A DNA stretch of 64,000 bases. Source: Cladopsammia gracilis. Lineage: Eukaryota; Cnidaria; Anthozoa; Scleractinia; Dendrophylliidae. Of the stretch, positions 1 to 11,656 are shown in pieces (position 1 is the stretch's first letter; each line of letters starts with the position of its first letter). Location of the stretch: NCBI GenBank assembly GCA_022457155.1, contig JAJGOT010000194.1, positions 653,501 through 717,500 of the forward strand, read 5' to 3'. The notes beneath the pieces were generated by a model, which was not told the DNA's origin, searched no databases, and was given only the letters and a program-made list of their open reading frames with translations. The translations under genes and the position numbers were made by a program.

Positions 1-573
1 ATTGATAGTTGCATCCAAGCAGACATATAATAGTATTACAAATATGTAGTAAAAAGCTCAATCCTGTACTCTTTCACATGCCAACTTTTATGGCAATGAT
101 ACCCCTTTCACAAACATGATGAAAATTTGTACCCCTATCTTATACTTCAAGATAAGCCCAAGACACTGACGAAATTATAATTCCATGTGGGGTCTCATAA
201 ATGTCCCTGTGAAACAGGAAAAATAAAGAACCATATATAACAACTCAATATTTTTCCGGCAGCAAGCATAATTATTGTGGGTAATTTCAACTTAGTTTTA
301 GCTACCCTTTCTAATAACCAGAGGCTACAAGTAGCCTATACTCATGGACTTGCATGAAAAAGTTTTATGGTTTATTTTAAATGGGTCACGCACCCCTCCC
401 CCCTCAACAAATTTTGGGGAAGTTGGAGTTTTTTGCTTGACAAAAAAGTATGCTAAATCCAACATCCAAATAAAAAAAAAAAACAGCCCAATTTTTCCTT
501 CTTTTTTTTTTCTTTTTGCCTCTGGTAGTACCAGTACGTATTGGATGTGAACTGTTTTTTAATTATTTCTTAG
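1..573. other. Intron upstream of the first visible Rit exon
   Basis: No coding exon is convincing here. The stretch is AT-rich, has an A-run near 472-483 and a T-rich tract before the acceptor ending at 573. It is probably intron between the off-window P-loop exon and the exon at 574. Confidence 0.6.
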
Positions 574-3500
574 CTCTCACCATGCAGTTCGTGTCTCACT
601 GCTTTTTGGATTATCATGATCCCACAATAGGTAAGTTAATGTTACTAAAAATTTATTATCAGTTTGCCTCTGACCAGTTATTTAAAGTGTATCATGACAG
701 ATTTTCTTTCATTTGCTTGATGGAATCTATATCGTGTTCTGATAAGAAAATCGAAAAAGTTTTTCAATATCGATTTTCCTTTTCTGTGTTTTAGCCGTCT
801 AAAAACGCGAAATTTCACTTCCGGTGGGGTACAATACTGCGCAGAAAGAAAGACTGGGGATAGTCCGCTGTGATATCAATACCAGAATGCCAGTTTTGCG
901 GTTTCTCGGTTCCTCAGTTTTTTTGGTATACCCTGAGGAAGAAACATGGTTGTATTAAGGTGTGTTGTCTATGGTTGTAGCAACACACACTAAAAAATGG
1001 AGGAACCAAGAAAATGCAAAACTAGCATTCTGGTATTGACCTCACAGCTGGCTATCCCCAGTCTTTCTTCTTGCATGGTATTGTATCCCACCAGTCGTGA
1101 AATTTCACATTTTTAGATAGCTAAACCAAGGAGAAGAAAAATCGATATTGAAAAACTTTTTCTGACTTTCCTTTCAGAACACCATGTAGATTTCATCTTC
1201 AAAGCAAATAAAAAAAAGTCTGTCATATACACTTTAAAAATATATATTTTTATTTTATGATAAATCAATTTGGTGAAGCCATGGGTTTCAACAATTTATT
1301 TCTTAAGAAGATGTCAGAATGGAACAAAGCATGTTTTTGTATGATTGTAAAAATCAAGACATACGTGTACATGAAGTACATCACTGCTCATGGAGCACTG
1401 CAAATAGCCACCCTCTAAGGAATATACTGGATGTTGACCTAAAAATATTTGATATCTTAGTCACGTTCATCTAGGTAAAAAAATTACCATACTTTCTCAT
1501 CAATTTAACTATTATTAATAGTAATAATCATATTATATATTGAGCTTGTGTTATCAATAGCTAAGGTCATGTTATTTTTAGTATTAATTCTTGAATATGT
1601 CTCAAACATAATTTTTAAGAACATACATGAAATATTCAATGATGGCATCTTTGATATTAAACGAACATAAATCAATTTAGTGAAGCCATGTGGTTCAGGG
1701 ATGTTAATAATTTATTTCTAAAGATTAGATGTTAGACCATGTTTTTGTAAACTATGTAAAAATCAAGACAAAGTATGTCACTACTTAAGCTCAGATCATA
1801 CACTGTAAGTACTGCCACTAGCCATCCCCTAAGGAATATACTGGATGTTGACCTAAAAGTATTCAATATCTAAATTTCTGTATTAATGCATGTATTTTAG
1901 CTGAATATAAAGATGCACTCACAGCAATCTCAGATCAGTGACTTACATATAGGTAAAAAACTACCATACTTTCTCATCAACTATGGTATTTGATCACATA
2001 TATGTATTGAGCCTGGTCATGTTATTTTTAGTATTAATTCTTGGCTATGTTCCTAACATTGTAAGAACATTAGACTACGAGTAGTCCCTCCTTTTTCCTC
2101 AGGGATAGTAGAGCGAGCGAAACGCGAGCAGGCGTGAAAATCACTCCACGCGAGAAAGGCGAGACACGCGTCTCGCCTTTCTCGCGTGGAGTGATTTTTC
2201 ACGCGCGCTCGCATTTCGCTCGCTCTACTATCCCTGAGGAAAAAGGAGGACTACTCGTAGTCTATAAGAACATACATGAAACATCCAATGTGCAGTTCCA
2301 GAAAATATCCATACTCCCCCCACGGAAGGTTTTTTGTTTAGCACCCCCCGTCCCCCCAGGAAATTCCAGTTTAGCTTCATACTTTGCTTCTGAAATGTTG
2401 TATTTTAAGACCCCCCCTCCCCCTAGGAATTTCCAATGACCTTCCATGGGGTGAGTATGGATTTTTTCTGGAACTACACAATCAATGATGGCATCTTGGT
2501 TATTAAACGAACAAAAATCATCTGTGAGCAATGTTGGCTTTTGACAGTTTTTAAACAAACAGGAAGTATTTTGTTTCCAAATGATTGGTATTTATATGAT
2601 AAGAAGTGAAATTTGAACACTTTGGACTATTTTGAACTTGACAATGATGTCATGACAAGACCTCAAAATCAAAACATTGTTTGTTTATCGTTAATGTTTA
2701 TTGCAAACTGTGTTCAACATAAACTTAATCTTCTAAATATTATTAAAAGTCAAATCTGACAAATATTATCAACAGAAATCTCTAAACAAGTAACAAAACT
2801 GATTTAAATTTAACACTTAAACTAGTGGCTTAATTATTTTTAACATCTATTCACTGAAGTGGAAATGGTGGGCATCACTGGCCACCAACACTGAGGTGAA
2901 TAGTTGTTTTAGTATAATTATAAATGTATACTAAAACAGTGAGATAATATAGCACAAACATTTTCATGCACAAATTGCTTGGAGGTGAATAGCACTTGCT
3001 ATCCCGAGTTTCAGTAGCCAATCAGAGCGCGCCAACAACACTATCCACTGTTTTAGTATATACTAAAATGTATTACTTTGCCTCTCAGGTGGTAGAAACT
3101 TGCCAAGGGTAATTATTATTCATAATTTGTAAATGTGCATGCTTGTTATTAACTAGAGTGATGGATTCAGACTCCTAGATGTTTAGTTCTGCCACTAAAC
3201 TGAGGATAAGTAATATTGTTTTAAAATAAACTTTAACTGATTTTGCACTTGTTGTTGTTAGAGGATGCATATCAGCGTCAAGCTGTTATAGATGGCGAAT
3301 CAGGACTGCTGGACATTTTGGATACAGCTGGACAAGTAAGCAGTTCACTTGCCAATTTTAGTGTATTAAAGGGAAAGTGTCATAGAAGGACACACTAAGC
3401 GCCACATGGTGCAGGGTTCTCATTAAGTGCCAGCAACCAGCTAAAAAACTGGCTACTTCGAATTTTGAGCCGCCTACTTTTCAGTGAAAAGGCTTATGTG

Positions 3501-4666
3501 TTAAACAAACCTAAATGAACAGTGAAGTTGTACGAAAACTAATGAACAGACAGGTTTCTTGTAAATTTGTTTTCACATTGAAGGTAATCCCTCAGTTGAG
3601 GCCTTTATGAAAAATGTCTTGACAAAAATGCATGAAATGGCAATTCTGAGCCTCTAGATTTTCAAATTTTCCTGGGGGGGGTGCATGTCCCCAGACCACC
3701 CTTAGAAATTGGCGTGCCTTTGGCACTCAATTACCAAACCGCCTACTATTATATCTCAACCGTCTACTCTAAAACGTACTTAGTGAGAACCCTGTGGTGA
3801 ATAATAATATTACAAAAACAGGATAGATGTACACATTAAAATTCTGAGAAATGAAAGATTTCAAAAACAAATGTGATTTTTTTATATATTTTGGGCCAAT
3901 TTTAATGGTCCCCATAACTTTTCAAATTCTACAGTGCTGTGTTACTACACATTTTTGTTTAATTTTCTTTTTCATCTTTATTAGATACAATTGTACTGTA
4001 AAAAATTGCTGTAATAAACAGAAACAAAAAAGCATGTTATAATTTGTGAAAAAATGGGAAGTAAAACTTTGTCTAAAAAAATTGTATGGCACAGATAGGA
4101 CACAAGGAGGACCCATGTAAGATGCCCACCCTGGAAAATTAAAAATCATTCCATTCGTTTTAAAAAAAAATGACAGTTGAAGTCACCCTTTTGCACAGTC
4201 TTTCTGGTATTCTTTTAACACTTTATTTTCATTTTGAATTTTGCAGCAAGAGTTCACAGCCATGAGAGAGCAATACATGCGGAGTGGTGAGGGATTTGTC
4301 ATAATGTATTCCATCACAGACAAACAAAGTTTCCGAGAAGCTTCACAAGCTAAAAAACAAATCGAACGTGTACGAAGGTGTGAGGATATTCCTATGGTTC
4401 TTGTCGCAAACAAAATTGATTTGGAAAGCAAACGAGAAGTCACAACTGAGGAAGGACAGGCATTAGCTCAAGAGTTTGGCTGTCCATTTTTTGAAACCTC
4501 TGCTGCCTTAAGGCACTGTGTGGACGATGTTTTTCACACGTTAACTCGACAGATACGGAAAAGAGAAAGACTGGGGATCAAATCAGCTCAAAAGAAGAAA
4601 AAACTCCGCCACAGGGCGGGAACTATACTGCACAACATATTCAGGCGTCAAAAGAAAAGTGTATGA
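574..4666 (+). CDS. RIT1: Rit/Ric-family Ras-like small GTPase, last three coding exons (partial at 5' end)
   Basis: Exons are 574-630, 3262-3335 and 4247-4666 (TGA at 4664-4666). All have ag/gt borders, and the phases join cleanly (1 then 0). The translation runs from LTMQFVSH through HDPTI-EDAY (switch I/G2, the Rit-type effector loop), LDTAGQ (G3), VANKID (G4: NKID) and ETSAA (G5). It ends in a lysine/arginine-rich tail without a CAAX box. Rit proteins lack prenylation and bind membrane through a basic tail, which fits. These GTPases are plasma-membrane switches that act upstream of MAP kinases. The G1/P-loop exon and start codon lie left of the window. Vertebrate Rits read DTAGQAEF; here it is DTAGQQEF, as in most Ras proteins. 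RIT1 versus RIT2 cannot be separated in a cnidarian, so the symbol means family only. Confidence 0.9.
681..1237. repeat. Long imperfect foldback element in Rit intron
   Basis: The left arm (from TTTAAAGTGTATCATGACAG) is repeated in reverse complement at the right end (CTGTCATATACACTTTAA). Homology continues inward through a CAATATCGATTTT block, a GCGAAATTTCAC block and the AGACTGGGGATA block. The whole 557 bp can fold into one imperfect hairpin. It has no coding capacity; it is probably a non-autonomous DNA transposon. Confidence 0.7.
2071..2264. mobile_element. MITE, near-perfect palindrome with 9-bp target duplication
   Basis: The terminal inverted repeat begins TAGACTACGAGTAGTCC and the arms pair through nearly the whole 194 bp, meeting at GACACGCG/CGCGTCTC. 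It is flanked by exact TAAGAACAT copies at 2062-2070 and 2265-2273. Copy A of the surrounding duplication has TAAGAACAT only once, which proves the insertion. A 9-bp duplication suggests a Mutator-like transposase. Confidence 0.85.
2291..2478. mobile_element. MITE with TTCCAGAAAA-type inverted ends
   Basis: The ends are TGCAGTTCCAGAAAATATCC and the reverse complement of GGATTTTTTCTGGAACTACA. Flanking 9-mers CATCCAATG and CAATCAATG match at 7 of 9 positions. The interior is C-rich (poly-C runs near 2308 and 2410). Copy A of the intronic duplication has the uninterrupted site. Confidence 0.7.
2514..3261. other. Rit intron, remaining part
   Basis: AT-rich intron. Short inverted repeats built on TTTTAGTATA/TATACTAAAA occur at about 2909-2937 and 3050-3068 and may bound another small foldback element. 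No exon signal other than the acceptor at 3261. Confidence 0.5.
3412..3794. mobile_element. hAT-like MITE in Rit intron
   Basis: The ends are CAGGGTTCTCATTAAGT and, inverted, ACTTAGTGAGAACCCTG. A CAGGG-type terminus is typical of hAT elements. A clean 8-bp target duplication is not visible. The rest of the intron (3336-4246) shows nothing else. Confidence 0.6.
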
Positions 4667-5335
4667 GTACATGTATAACCCAAACTGTACCACATACAAT
4701 GCAGCGGTATAACTGCATGTACTGTAATGTTATTTCCTCAAATAACAATCCACTTTCATAGAAAATAGCTCAAACAGTCATCCCCTCACTTATAGCTCAT
4801 GCTTCTTTAAACCAGTGTACATTCAAATATTATTATTACACATTGAGAAGTCCTATTTCATATTATCAACAGTTCATTTTCCAAATCACTTCCAATCATG
4901 TAATTTAAATACACAAAAGTTAAGTGGTCCCCCTTTGGTGCAAACAATAAGTTGACTGTTTGTCGTGAGATGCCAATGGATATAATTTGAGAAAATAGAG
5001 GTTAGATTAGGGTATTTTATAAATAGAAAAACAAATTTATATATTGTAGGTTTATAACAGTTGTAGACAGTTCAGTCATTGCAAGTGAAGATGCATACTG
5101 CATGTTATCATGTTATTATACAATCATTTTATGTTGTACTCTGCATAAAAATGAGTTGTAGCAACTTTCATTTTTGTTATGTTTAAAGCTTACGATTTGG
5201 GAGCCCAAATCCGAAACTAACTTTGAACAGTAATGTTGGATAATTTTATCTCATTATTTATAGCTGATTTGGGTTGAATCACAATATTACATTGTTTTCT
5301 GTTGCATTACAATTAGCTTTAAAACGGAAAATAAA
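4667..5335 (+). promoter_or_regulatory. Probable Rit 3' UTR with AATAAA signal
   Basis: AT-rich sequence follows the stop codon. The first well-placed AATAAA hexamer is at 5330-5335, followed by a T/G-rich stretch. The extent of the 3' UTR is inferred. Confidence 0.4.
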
Positions 5336-6260
5336 GTTTGTATTTTAAAATGGTAAAAAAAGCATTAATTTTAAACTAAGCAAAATCCATAGAAGATAAT
5401 GGCCAAATTTGGATAACATTATTTAAAAGCCAATTACAAATATTTTTATTTCAAAAATTAGAATCATACCTTTATCAGTTTGTATTGGAAATATGGTCCA
5501 TAACATGGTTTGTTTTATCATGTGTACTCATTTGGTAGACATCAATACTTTTACCATGATGAGTACTTTATTTTTACTAATGGCTTATAATTGAAGAAAT
5601 ATCGATCAGAAGAAATCAACAAAACACATCGTTATCTATAAAATATGGTTTTTTTGAGTTGACTGAAGTTCAAGTTGTGAATTGTGTGTCAGCTTTTTTA
5701 AGCATGCAGTGTAAATTTTCTTAAATTGGTGACTACCAGATACTGTACATGTAGTTTTGAAGTGCATTTATATTTAAAACAGATATGCTAGGTACAGTCA
5801 GAGTGTTTTTGCCCTTGTAAATATATGGCTTTAAAATTAGCAGACACATCACTGTTTTATTGGTTGTACAGAATAATGCCAAAATGCAACCTATATATTT
5901 GTGTTTTGTTGTCTGAATACTGGACAAAATGCAATTTATTAACGGTATTCAAGAATAGGTTTTAATCCTATTTGCACTGTAGTTAGATGCTGTAATTGGA
6001 CACCCACATGGTTGCCTGAGTGTAGTACAATTCAGAAGTAACTGGCGAGTAATTTTAAATCGAGCTTGGCTAATTTGAAATTATGAGCATGATTATCTCT
6101 GAATTGTATGACACAGAGTCTAATTGCTAATAATCAATAACAAAATTGTTTATTCTACAAAAAACATCAGAGATAGTGTACCTGATTGATGTGCACACTG
6201 AGGTGTCAATTACACCCATTGGACACCCGTGTAACTGTGGGCCAATTACATTATAAATAA
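5336..6260. other. AT-rich intergenic DNA
   Basis: No gene, RNA gene or strong repeat seen. Confidence 0.5.
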
Positions 6261-6427
6261 GCATGTGGATGACCAATCACAATCAAGAATGTTGTTATTG
6301 ATACAATAACATAAGAAAGAGGCATGTAGGTGACCAATCACAATCAAGAATGTTGTTATTGATACAATAACATAAGAAAGAGGCATGTAGGTGACCAATT
6401 ACAATTAAGAATTTTGTTATTGATACG
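6261..6427. repeat. 61-bp tandem repeat, about 2.7 copies
   Basis: Copies begin at GCATGT near 6261, 6322 and 6383 and contain GACCAATCACAATCAAGAAT. The first two copies are almost identical and the third is diverged and truncated. Confidence 0.8.
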
Positions 6428-6464
6428 ATTAGTGCATAAATTTGCATTAATTAACATTAATTAA

Positions 6465-6649
6465 TAGAGCGGTTTTCAATTGAGTGTCGTAAAACCAAAA
6501 CCAAAGTAATCACTCTGACCAATCACAGCAGTCGTAAACAATCCAATGAAGAAAGTGGCGCGAGATTTTTTAGCCAATCACAAAGCGTAGCAATGCAAAA
6601 CCAAAGCAATTGTGTAATTACTTTCGACACTCAATTGAAAACTGCTCTA
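6465..6649. mobile_element. MITE with TAGAGCGGTTTTCAATTGA ends
   Basis: The inverted ends are TAGAGCGGTTTTCAATTGAG and CTCAATTGAAAACTGCTCTA, bordered by TA. Internal arms also pair (CCAATCACA blocks). The same family recurs at 29659-29945. Confidence 0.8.
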
Positions 6650-7599
6650 ATATCAATAATTATTAATATCAATGTTAGTTTTATTTTAATTGCTGAGTTC
6701 AACCAAACCAAAAACTTTAAACTAGGGCATTTTATATGTATATATACTATGGAAAACAAATAATGCTGTTTTAATTATGAAATGGAGTGACGTGTTCCAT
6801 TAGCTGTAAATGTATGAATAAGAAGAGGCTAGCTTATATAAATAAAATATTAAATTAAGAAATGACAAGACAAAATTGCAAATAATTGCATTTTTCAAGA
6901 TAATTTGTGTCTCTCTGTAGCGATCGAAAGCTATACTTCGCCAAAATCGTTTACTTACCTTTGTAGAGGGGGAAAGAACCCATTTGCTATGGGTTAGTAT
7001 TTAAGGAAGGGGGGAGGTTAGTATTTATGGGGGGGAAATTCACTTGCTAGGGGTTAGTATTTATAGAGGGGAAAGAACCCATGTGTTATTATCTTGTAAT
7101 ATTATCTTGATTTCGGGATAAAATTTGATGACGATCCGCAAAGTATAACTCTAATTGTTTTGCCTCCAAATATACTATACAGGGAAACCAAAATACTATA
7201 TCTAGCCACCTTAATCAATAAAAGCACGATCGCGAATTGAGTCACTCGGAGAAAAGACGAATTAAAACATCTCTATGCATCAGTAAAAGTTTGTGTTTAA
7301 AGAATGTCCTAAGTATATAACTACTCTACAAAGAATTTAACGTTACCTTAAATTAAAACAGCTGTGAAAAGTGAAAGCCAACCCGAGTCTATGAGCGTGT
7401 CGCCATGAGCGCGCTATGATCAAGAAAAACAACGATTAAAACACATCGCGCAAGATCCTGGAAACGACATCATTTTCCCGCGCTTCTTGCCGAACGGAAA
7501 CTTTGGAATATGGTCTATGGACTACGGACTGTGAATGCGGACAATGGATTTCAGCAACATTTGTTTATGAACGGAAGTTGCAACGGCTGTTCAACAAAT
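6650..7599. other. Intergenic DNA with G-rich degenerate repeats
   Basis: GGGGTTAGTATTTA-type motifs recur about three times between 6990 and 7085. No convincing gene otherwise. Confidence 0.5.
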
Positions 7600-7890
7600 G
7601 TTGAAGTAATATATCAAACACGAGGAACAGTGTTTCATCAGATTTCCAAACACCGAGAAGTGGATTGGAAAAACGAGGCGCAGCCGAGTTTTTTTAAACC
7701 ACTTCAAGGTGTTTGGAAATCTGATGAAACACTGTTTCGAGTGTTTGATATAGCTTCTCAAACTGATCGTTAAATGCGGAGAAAACGAAGGAATAAAATC
7801 GCCAAAATCTATGCAAATTAAGAAACGATTTCAAAACCTCCTTCACGGTAGTGATTTCCTTTGTGTTCTCGTCATGAATTATTAATGAGT
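7600..7890 (-). repeat. Dispersed ~290-bp partial-foldback repeat, distant copy
   Basis: This is the reverse complement of the element found inside the peptide-gene array (48985-49270, 49275-49568, 53150-53438, 57048-57332). One half is an inverted repeat around GTGTTTCATCAGATTTCC / GGAAATCTGATGAAACAC. The other half carries the block with ATTATTAATGAGTTTGAGAA. The short reading frame in it is a property of the repeat, not a gene. Confidence 0.7.
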
Positions 7891-8165
7891 TTGAGAACGG
7901 TGTATCGTGCCTTGTTGAATGTTGAAATAGGCCATTCAACATGTTGAATAGTGTATCATGCCTTGTTAAATGTTGAAATAGGCCATTCAAACTTGTTAAA
8001 TGTTGACATGGGCCATTCAACATGTTGAACAGTGTATCATGCCTTCAGTTGTTGAATGTTCAACTGAGGATATTCAACATGTTGAACAGTGTATCATCAG
8101 GTGTATCATGCCTTTGTTTCGACTTGTTCAATGTTGAAATAGGCCATTCAACATGTTGATAGGCC
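7891..8165 (-). repeat. Minisatellite built on the TTCAACATGTTGAA palindrome
   Basis: Several irregular copies of a unit containing GGCCATTCAACATGTTGAA and GTGTATCATGCC. It is the same motif as the arrays at 46755-47090 and in the other peptide-gene units, on the opposite strand. Confidence 0.8.
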
Positions 8166-8779
8166 ATCGAGTTTTGGACAGATTTTAAATGTAATGGTAC
8201 GAGAAAAAACCTCTGGGTTTCAGCCCGGGGTTTCAGCTTGCCTGGTGCGGGGTTTGGAAGCCGTGCGATGGGAATTTCTTGGTGAAAATTGGCTCGGTGC
8301 TGGACCGGTCCAAAATCCAGCTTTCCTCCCTTGTCTTTCTACTATACGCTCAGGTAAACACGTCTGATGCAAAACTCTTCAAATCGCTTAAATTCGCCGT
8401 TTTCAGCTACAAGAACGACAACACACAACATTTCAGGTAAAAATACGTTTATCTTGATCTTGTATATGAATATTCATCACAGAATATTACGATAAGTGAA
8501 CGTTTTCGATATTCCCATACATTTCCTCTAAATTTAAAAATACGAACGGTCAAACAGTTTGTGTGGTTGCTTTTTTTTATGCGGCATTCCGAATTATAAA
8601 ATTCAAAGTGGCTTCTATTCTACAGAACATCTATCAAAACTATATCTACATGTACAAATGCGTAAGACTATTCGTAACAAAATACATTGCATTTTGGGCG
8701 CGGTTCTTTCGACTAAAAATAATGTAATTTCTGAGAAATTTGGCGGCAAAAGAAATACTTATTTTCGTTTTTTACGCCG
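8166..8779. other. Intergenic DNA
   Basis: Nothing supported beyond short open frames with no coding character. Confidence 0.45.
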
Positions 8780-9062
8780 CAGTGGCGGATCCAGGGGGAG
8801 GGTCGGGGGGGGTCCGGACCCCCCCCCCCCCATCAGATCTGTGTCTCCCATGTGGTTCATAAAATAATAGAATAAAATTGTTTTATACGTAGTTGTTTCA
8901 CTTTCACCAATTGACAGATTATCAAATTTTTGACTTAACAAACACTTTTCGACTCTCAGGAATGCCGGAAATTGCTTTTTAGAGGGTAAAATCGGAAAAA
9001 TGTTCCGGGGAACTTGCACCCGAACCCCCCTTTTAGATATTCCTAGATCCGCCCCCGCGCTG
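8780..9062. mobile_element. hAT-like MITE with CAG[TC]G.GGCGGATC ends
   Basis: The left end is CAGTGGCGGATCCAGGGGGA. The right end, inverted, is CAGCGCGGGGGCGGATCTAG. A poly-C run near 8819-8832 and a second C-rich block near 9025 flank an AT-rich middle. The CAG..GGCGGATC terminus is common in animal hAT-type non-autonomous elements. I do not see an exact 8-bp target duplication. Confidence 0.65.
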
Positions 9063-9647
9063 GGAATTATCGGGGGAAGAGGACAACATCGGGAGTTTCC
9101 ACCCAAATTTTTGAAACATTCTTCCAGAAAATTTCTCTTCAATTTGGTTTGGTTTCGTAAGAAAGAGCGGAGAAAAGAAGACGAACTTTTGCGCACAACC
9201 TCTTTTAGCCTAAAACACTTGGTTTTCGTGCATTTGTTTGCTTTTAACAATGATTTTTAATAACAACGTAGTTGCGTTGAAAATCGCCATTTACAAAACA
9301 AAACGCGCGCGGACGATTATCAGCGAATAATGTTGCAACTTTTTACAACTTGTTTCAAAAACGGCCGAGCGTTGTTTCACAATGATGACTAGAAAAAGAC
9401 TGTTAAACCCCGAGGCATTTTGCATACTCGCTTGTGATTGGACTGCGGTCACGTGAATAACATGTGTTCATATTTTCTCAACCAATCACTGCCTTCTGTT
9501 CAAAGTTTGACAAAGCGCGCGCTATGATGTAATAATGACATTCTGTTACTAAGACAAGTGTGTTTACAAAAATCTTCACTTGCATACTGACTTTCGTACA
9601 GTGCACATTGCAAAGTTTGTGTTACTCAACCAAAACTTTTCGTCAAT
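9063..9647. other. Intergenic DNA, possible promoter-side region
   Basis: No repeat recognised. Locally CpG-richer (GCGCGC tracts near 9306 and 9515) than its surroundings, which could mark the 5' side of the candidate exon at 9648. Confidence 0.3.
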
Positions 9648-9704
9648 ATGGGAGCCGTTTTAAGCAAAACACAAGACACGCGGCGCTACTATGCCATAAA
9701 ACAG
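9648..9704 (+). CDS. Candidate first coding exon with N-terminal MG (myristoylation-type) start
   Basis: An ATG in good context opens 19 codons (MGAVLSKTQDTRRYYAIKQ), followed at once by a strong donor, GTGAGAG. Gly2 with Ser/Lys at positions 6-7 resembles an N-myristoylation signal. It ends in phase 0, so it cannot join directly to the phase-1 exon at 12344 without another exon between. It could begin the exon-block gene or a separate one. Purely sequence-based; it could be chance. Confidence 0.3.
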
Positions 9705-9850
9705 GTGAGAGGATGTCAAACGGTTTTTCTGTTTTTCCGAATGCGTGAAAATTTCGCGCGTTTTCGCCATTGCTTTTCAAACTGGTTTTCTCAACCGCGG
9801 AGCTTTATGACGTAATGCTCGCGCCAAAATTTAAAGTTATACACGTGACC

Positions 9851-9929
9851 AATCTCGTCCCCATGGCCCTCTCTCTTCAGCTACGTCGTGATGACGTAGC
9901 TGAAGAGAGAACCTTGGGAACGAGGTTGG
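9851..9929. mobile_element. Short hairpin MITE
   Basis: Arms AATCTCGTCCCCATGG..CTCTTCAGCTACGTC and their inverse form a 79-bp hairpin. The flanking 9-mers CACGTGACC and CGCGTGACC match at 8 of 9 positions. Confidence 0.65.
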
Positions 9930-10271
9930 CGCGTGACCTGGGACCTATATCGTATTGGTTGCAAAAATAAAAAATGTGTTACATGATAGAAAATGTTGCT
10001 TGTGTATCACTTTAATCCGTGAACTAAAATTTGAACTTACGAATAGTAGGCCTTTAGCGCCTTCTCTTTGTAGATTCATTTTTTTAATTCACTGACTGAT
10101 CGCAAATTTAAGATAAGTCAATGCGCATGCTTGTACTAGAATTTCGCTCGATCCGCAGGTTAAGCGCGCGCGGACCCAAAATCAAGTTGGCCAATGAAAT
10201 CCGAGTATTTTTTACAGCTGTCAATCACTTTTCCTATAATTCTATAGCACGCGCCGTTCGCGACTCGCAAG

Positions 10272-10442
10272 CAGACTCGTACCCAGTCGCTATTATTTGT
10301 TTTGGGAGCGAGAGAAGAATAACAGAAGATTGGATACGAGAGTGAAATGAGGCGCGCGGGGTGTCATGGGAATAGCATCCAATCTTCCCTCGCCCAGCTC
10401 TCGCCCCCAAAAACAAATTAATAAGGACTGGGTACGAGTCTG
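10272..10442. mobile_element. MITE with CAGACTCGTACCCAGTC ends
   Basis: The inverted ends are CAGACTCGTACCCAGTC and GACTGGGTACGAGTCTG. Pairing continues through TTTGTTTT.GGGAGCGAGAG and AGATTGGAT. The flanking 9-mers ACTCGCAAG and ACACGCAAG differ at one position. Confidence 0.75.
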
Positions 10443-11656
10443 ACACGCAAGTGCTGTTTTGGCCGGTTTGCCTTTTTAACGGATTTGTTACTCTATCGGG
10501 AGAAAGAAAAGGAAAAGATAATAATTTTATATTGATTTTCGGTGTGGCTCTGTTGTTGTGTTGGACGTCGTGAGTGTACAACGAACGCAACTCAATGTCA
10601 AACTGTCAAAGTTTTTATAAAATGGCGCGCACTCAAAATAATAAGCGAGCAGCTGTGTGTCATTTCTCCACACTTATCTCAGTTTTAATACGACTCAAAT
10701 AAAATCCAGACTAGCTGCTTATAAAAGCTTCTTTAGCCTTAAAGTCAGGTAGTACATTTTCTTCTTTTCTTTTACATTCAAACGACAGAGCCTCTCGGTA
10801 GCAACATTTTTAATGTTCAAAACGCGATCATTGCGGCTTCAATCGGCAGTATGTTTCTCCTTTCTTCACGAAAATTGTTATTTTGTCCTCCCTTTCTCCT
10901 AAAAACTTACAAAAAAACTTCAAAACATACCAAACCCTTTGCGTTTACATAAAAATGGCTTTCTCTGGCAAAACTCGTATAATTTCTTAACTCCATGTGC
11001 GTAAGTCTTTTTTCAGTCTATATGAAAAACAGCTGATCGATAAACTGAACTACCAGCTGAACTACGTCGGAAAATGATATTGTGTTTTCAAAAAGACCGC
11101 ATAAAGTGAGTAAAACTAAACCAAGTTTTCAAACGCCGGCCGCTCCGAAACCGGGCAGCATCTGACTGACTCAAGACTTTAAAAAACACTTCCCTACCTA
11201 AAATATAGAATTAAGGCAATCAACCGGACATGTTTTGATTCACATGCAAAAGGTGCCACAATCAGAATTGAAATGAATATTGTGCCCTTTTCCTTCAATT
11301 TTTATTAATTAACGAGGTAGACTTCAGTAAAAAGGTGCTGTCAAATGATATAAACTTTATAAGCTTACATGTAAGAAATCTACTGAATTTGTCTTATCCT
11401 AAATCCGCGGCCATAAAAATCAACTTCGCGAAAACGAATAAAGATCATTACGCAGCCTTTTGAAGTGATGAAGCTCAATCACGCTCACACAAATACAAAT
11501 ATTACTTACATTTTGGCTCCAAATCACGAGTTTTTCCACAGATGATCTCTGCAGCACTGACCGCCATTTTTAAGAGTTGACAACGGAAAGAAGATGCACA
11601 ACTGATTACTTCTTCTAGCCGGCGTAAAATTCGAAGATGTGAACTGATTTTAGCAT
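10443..11656. other. Intergenic or intronic DNA
   Basis: No gene or clear repeat found. It lies between the candidate first exon and the exon-block gene, so it may be intron. Confidence 0.4.

Larger units (their letters stand above)
1262..2513. repeat. Diverged tandem duplication in Rit intron
   Basis: Copy A is about 1262-1667 and copy B about 1668-2513. They share blocks such as GGAATATACTGGATGTTGACC, the TTACCATACTTTCTCATCAA block, GGTCATGTTATTTTTAG and AATGATGGCATCTT. Copy B is longer because two MITEs (2071-2264 and 2291-2478) are inserted in it. Copy A preserves both empty sites. Confidence 0.75.

Noticed and set aside
2134..2558. Frames of about 100 codons on both strands in the Rit intron
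   Set aside because: They lie within two palindromic MITEs.
9000..9250. Overlapping frames across 8.8-9.25 kb
   Set aside because: They run across the C-rich hAT-like MITE and have no protein-like composition.
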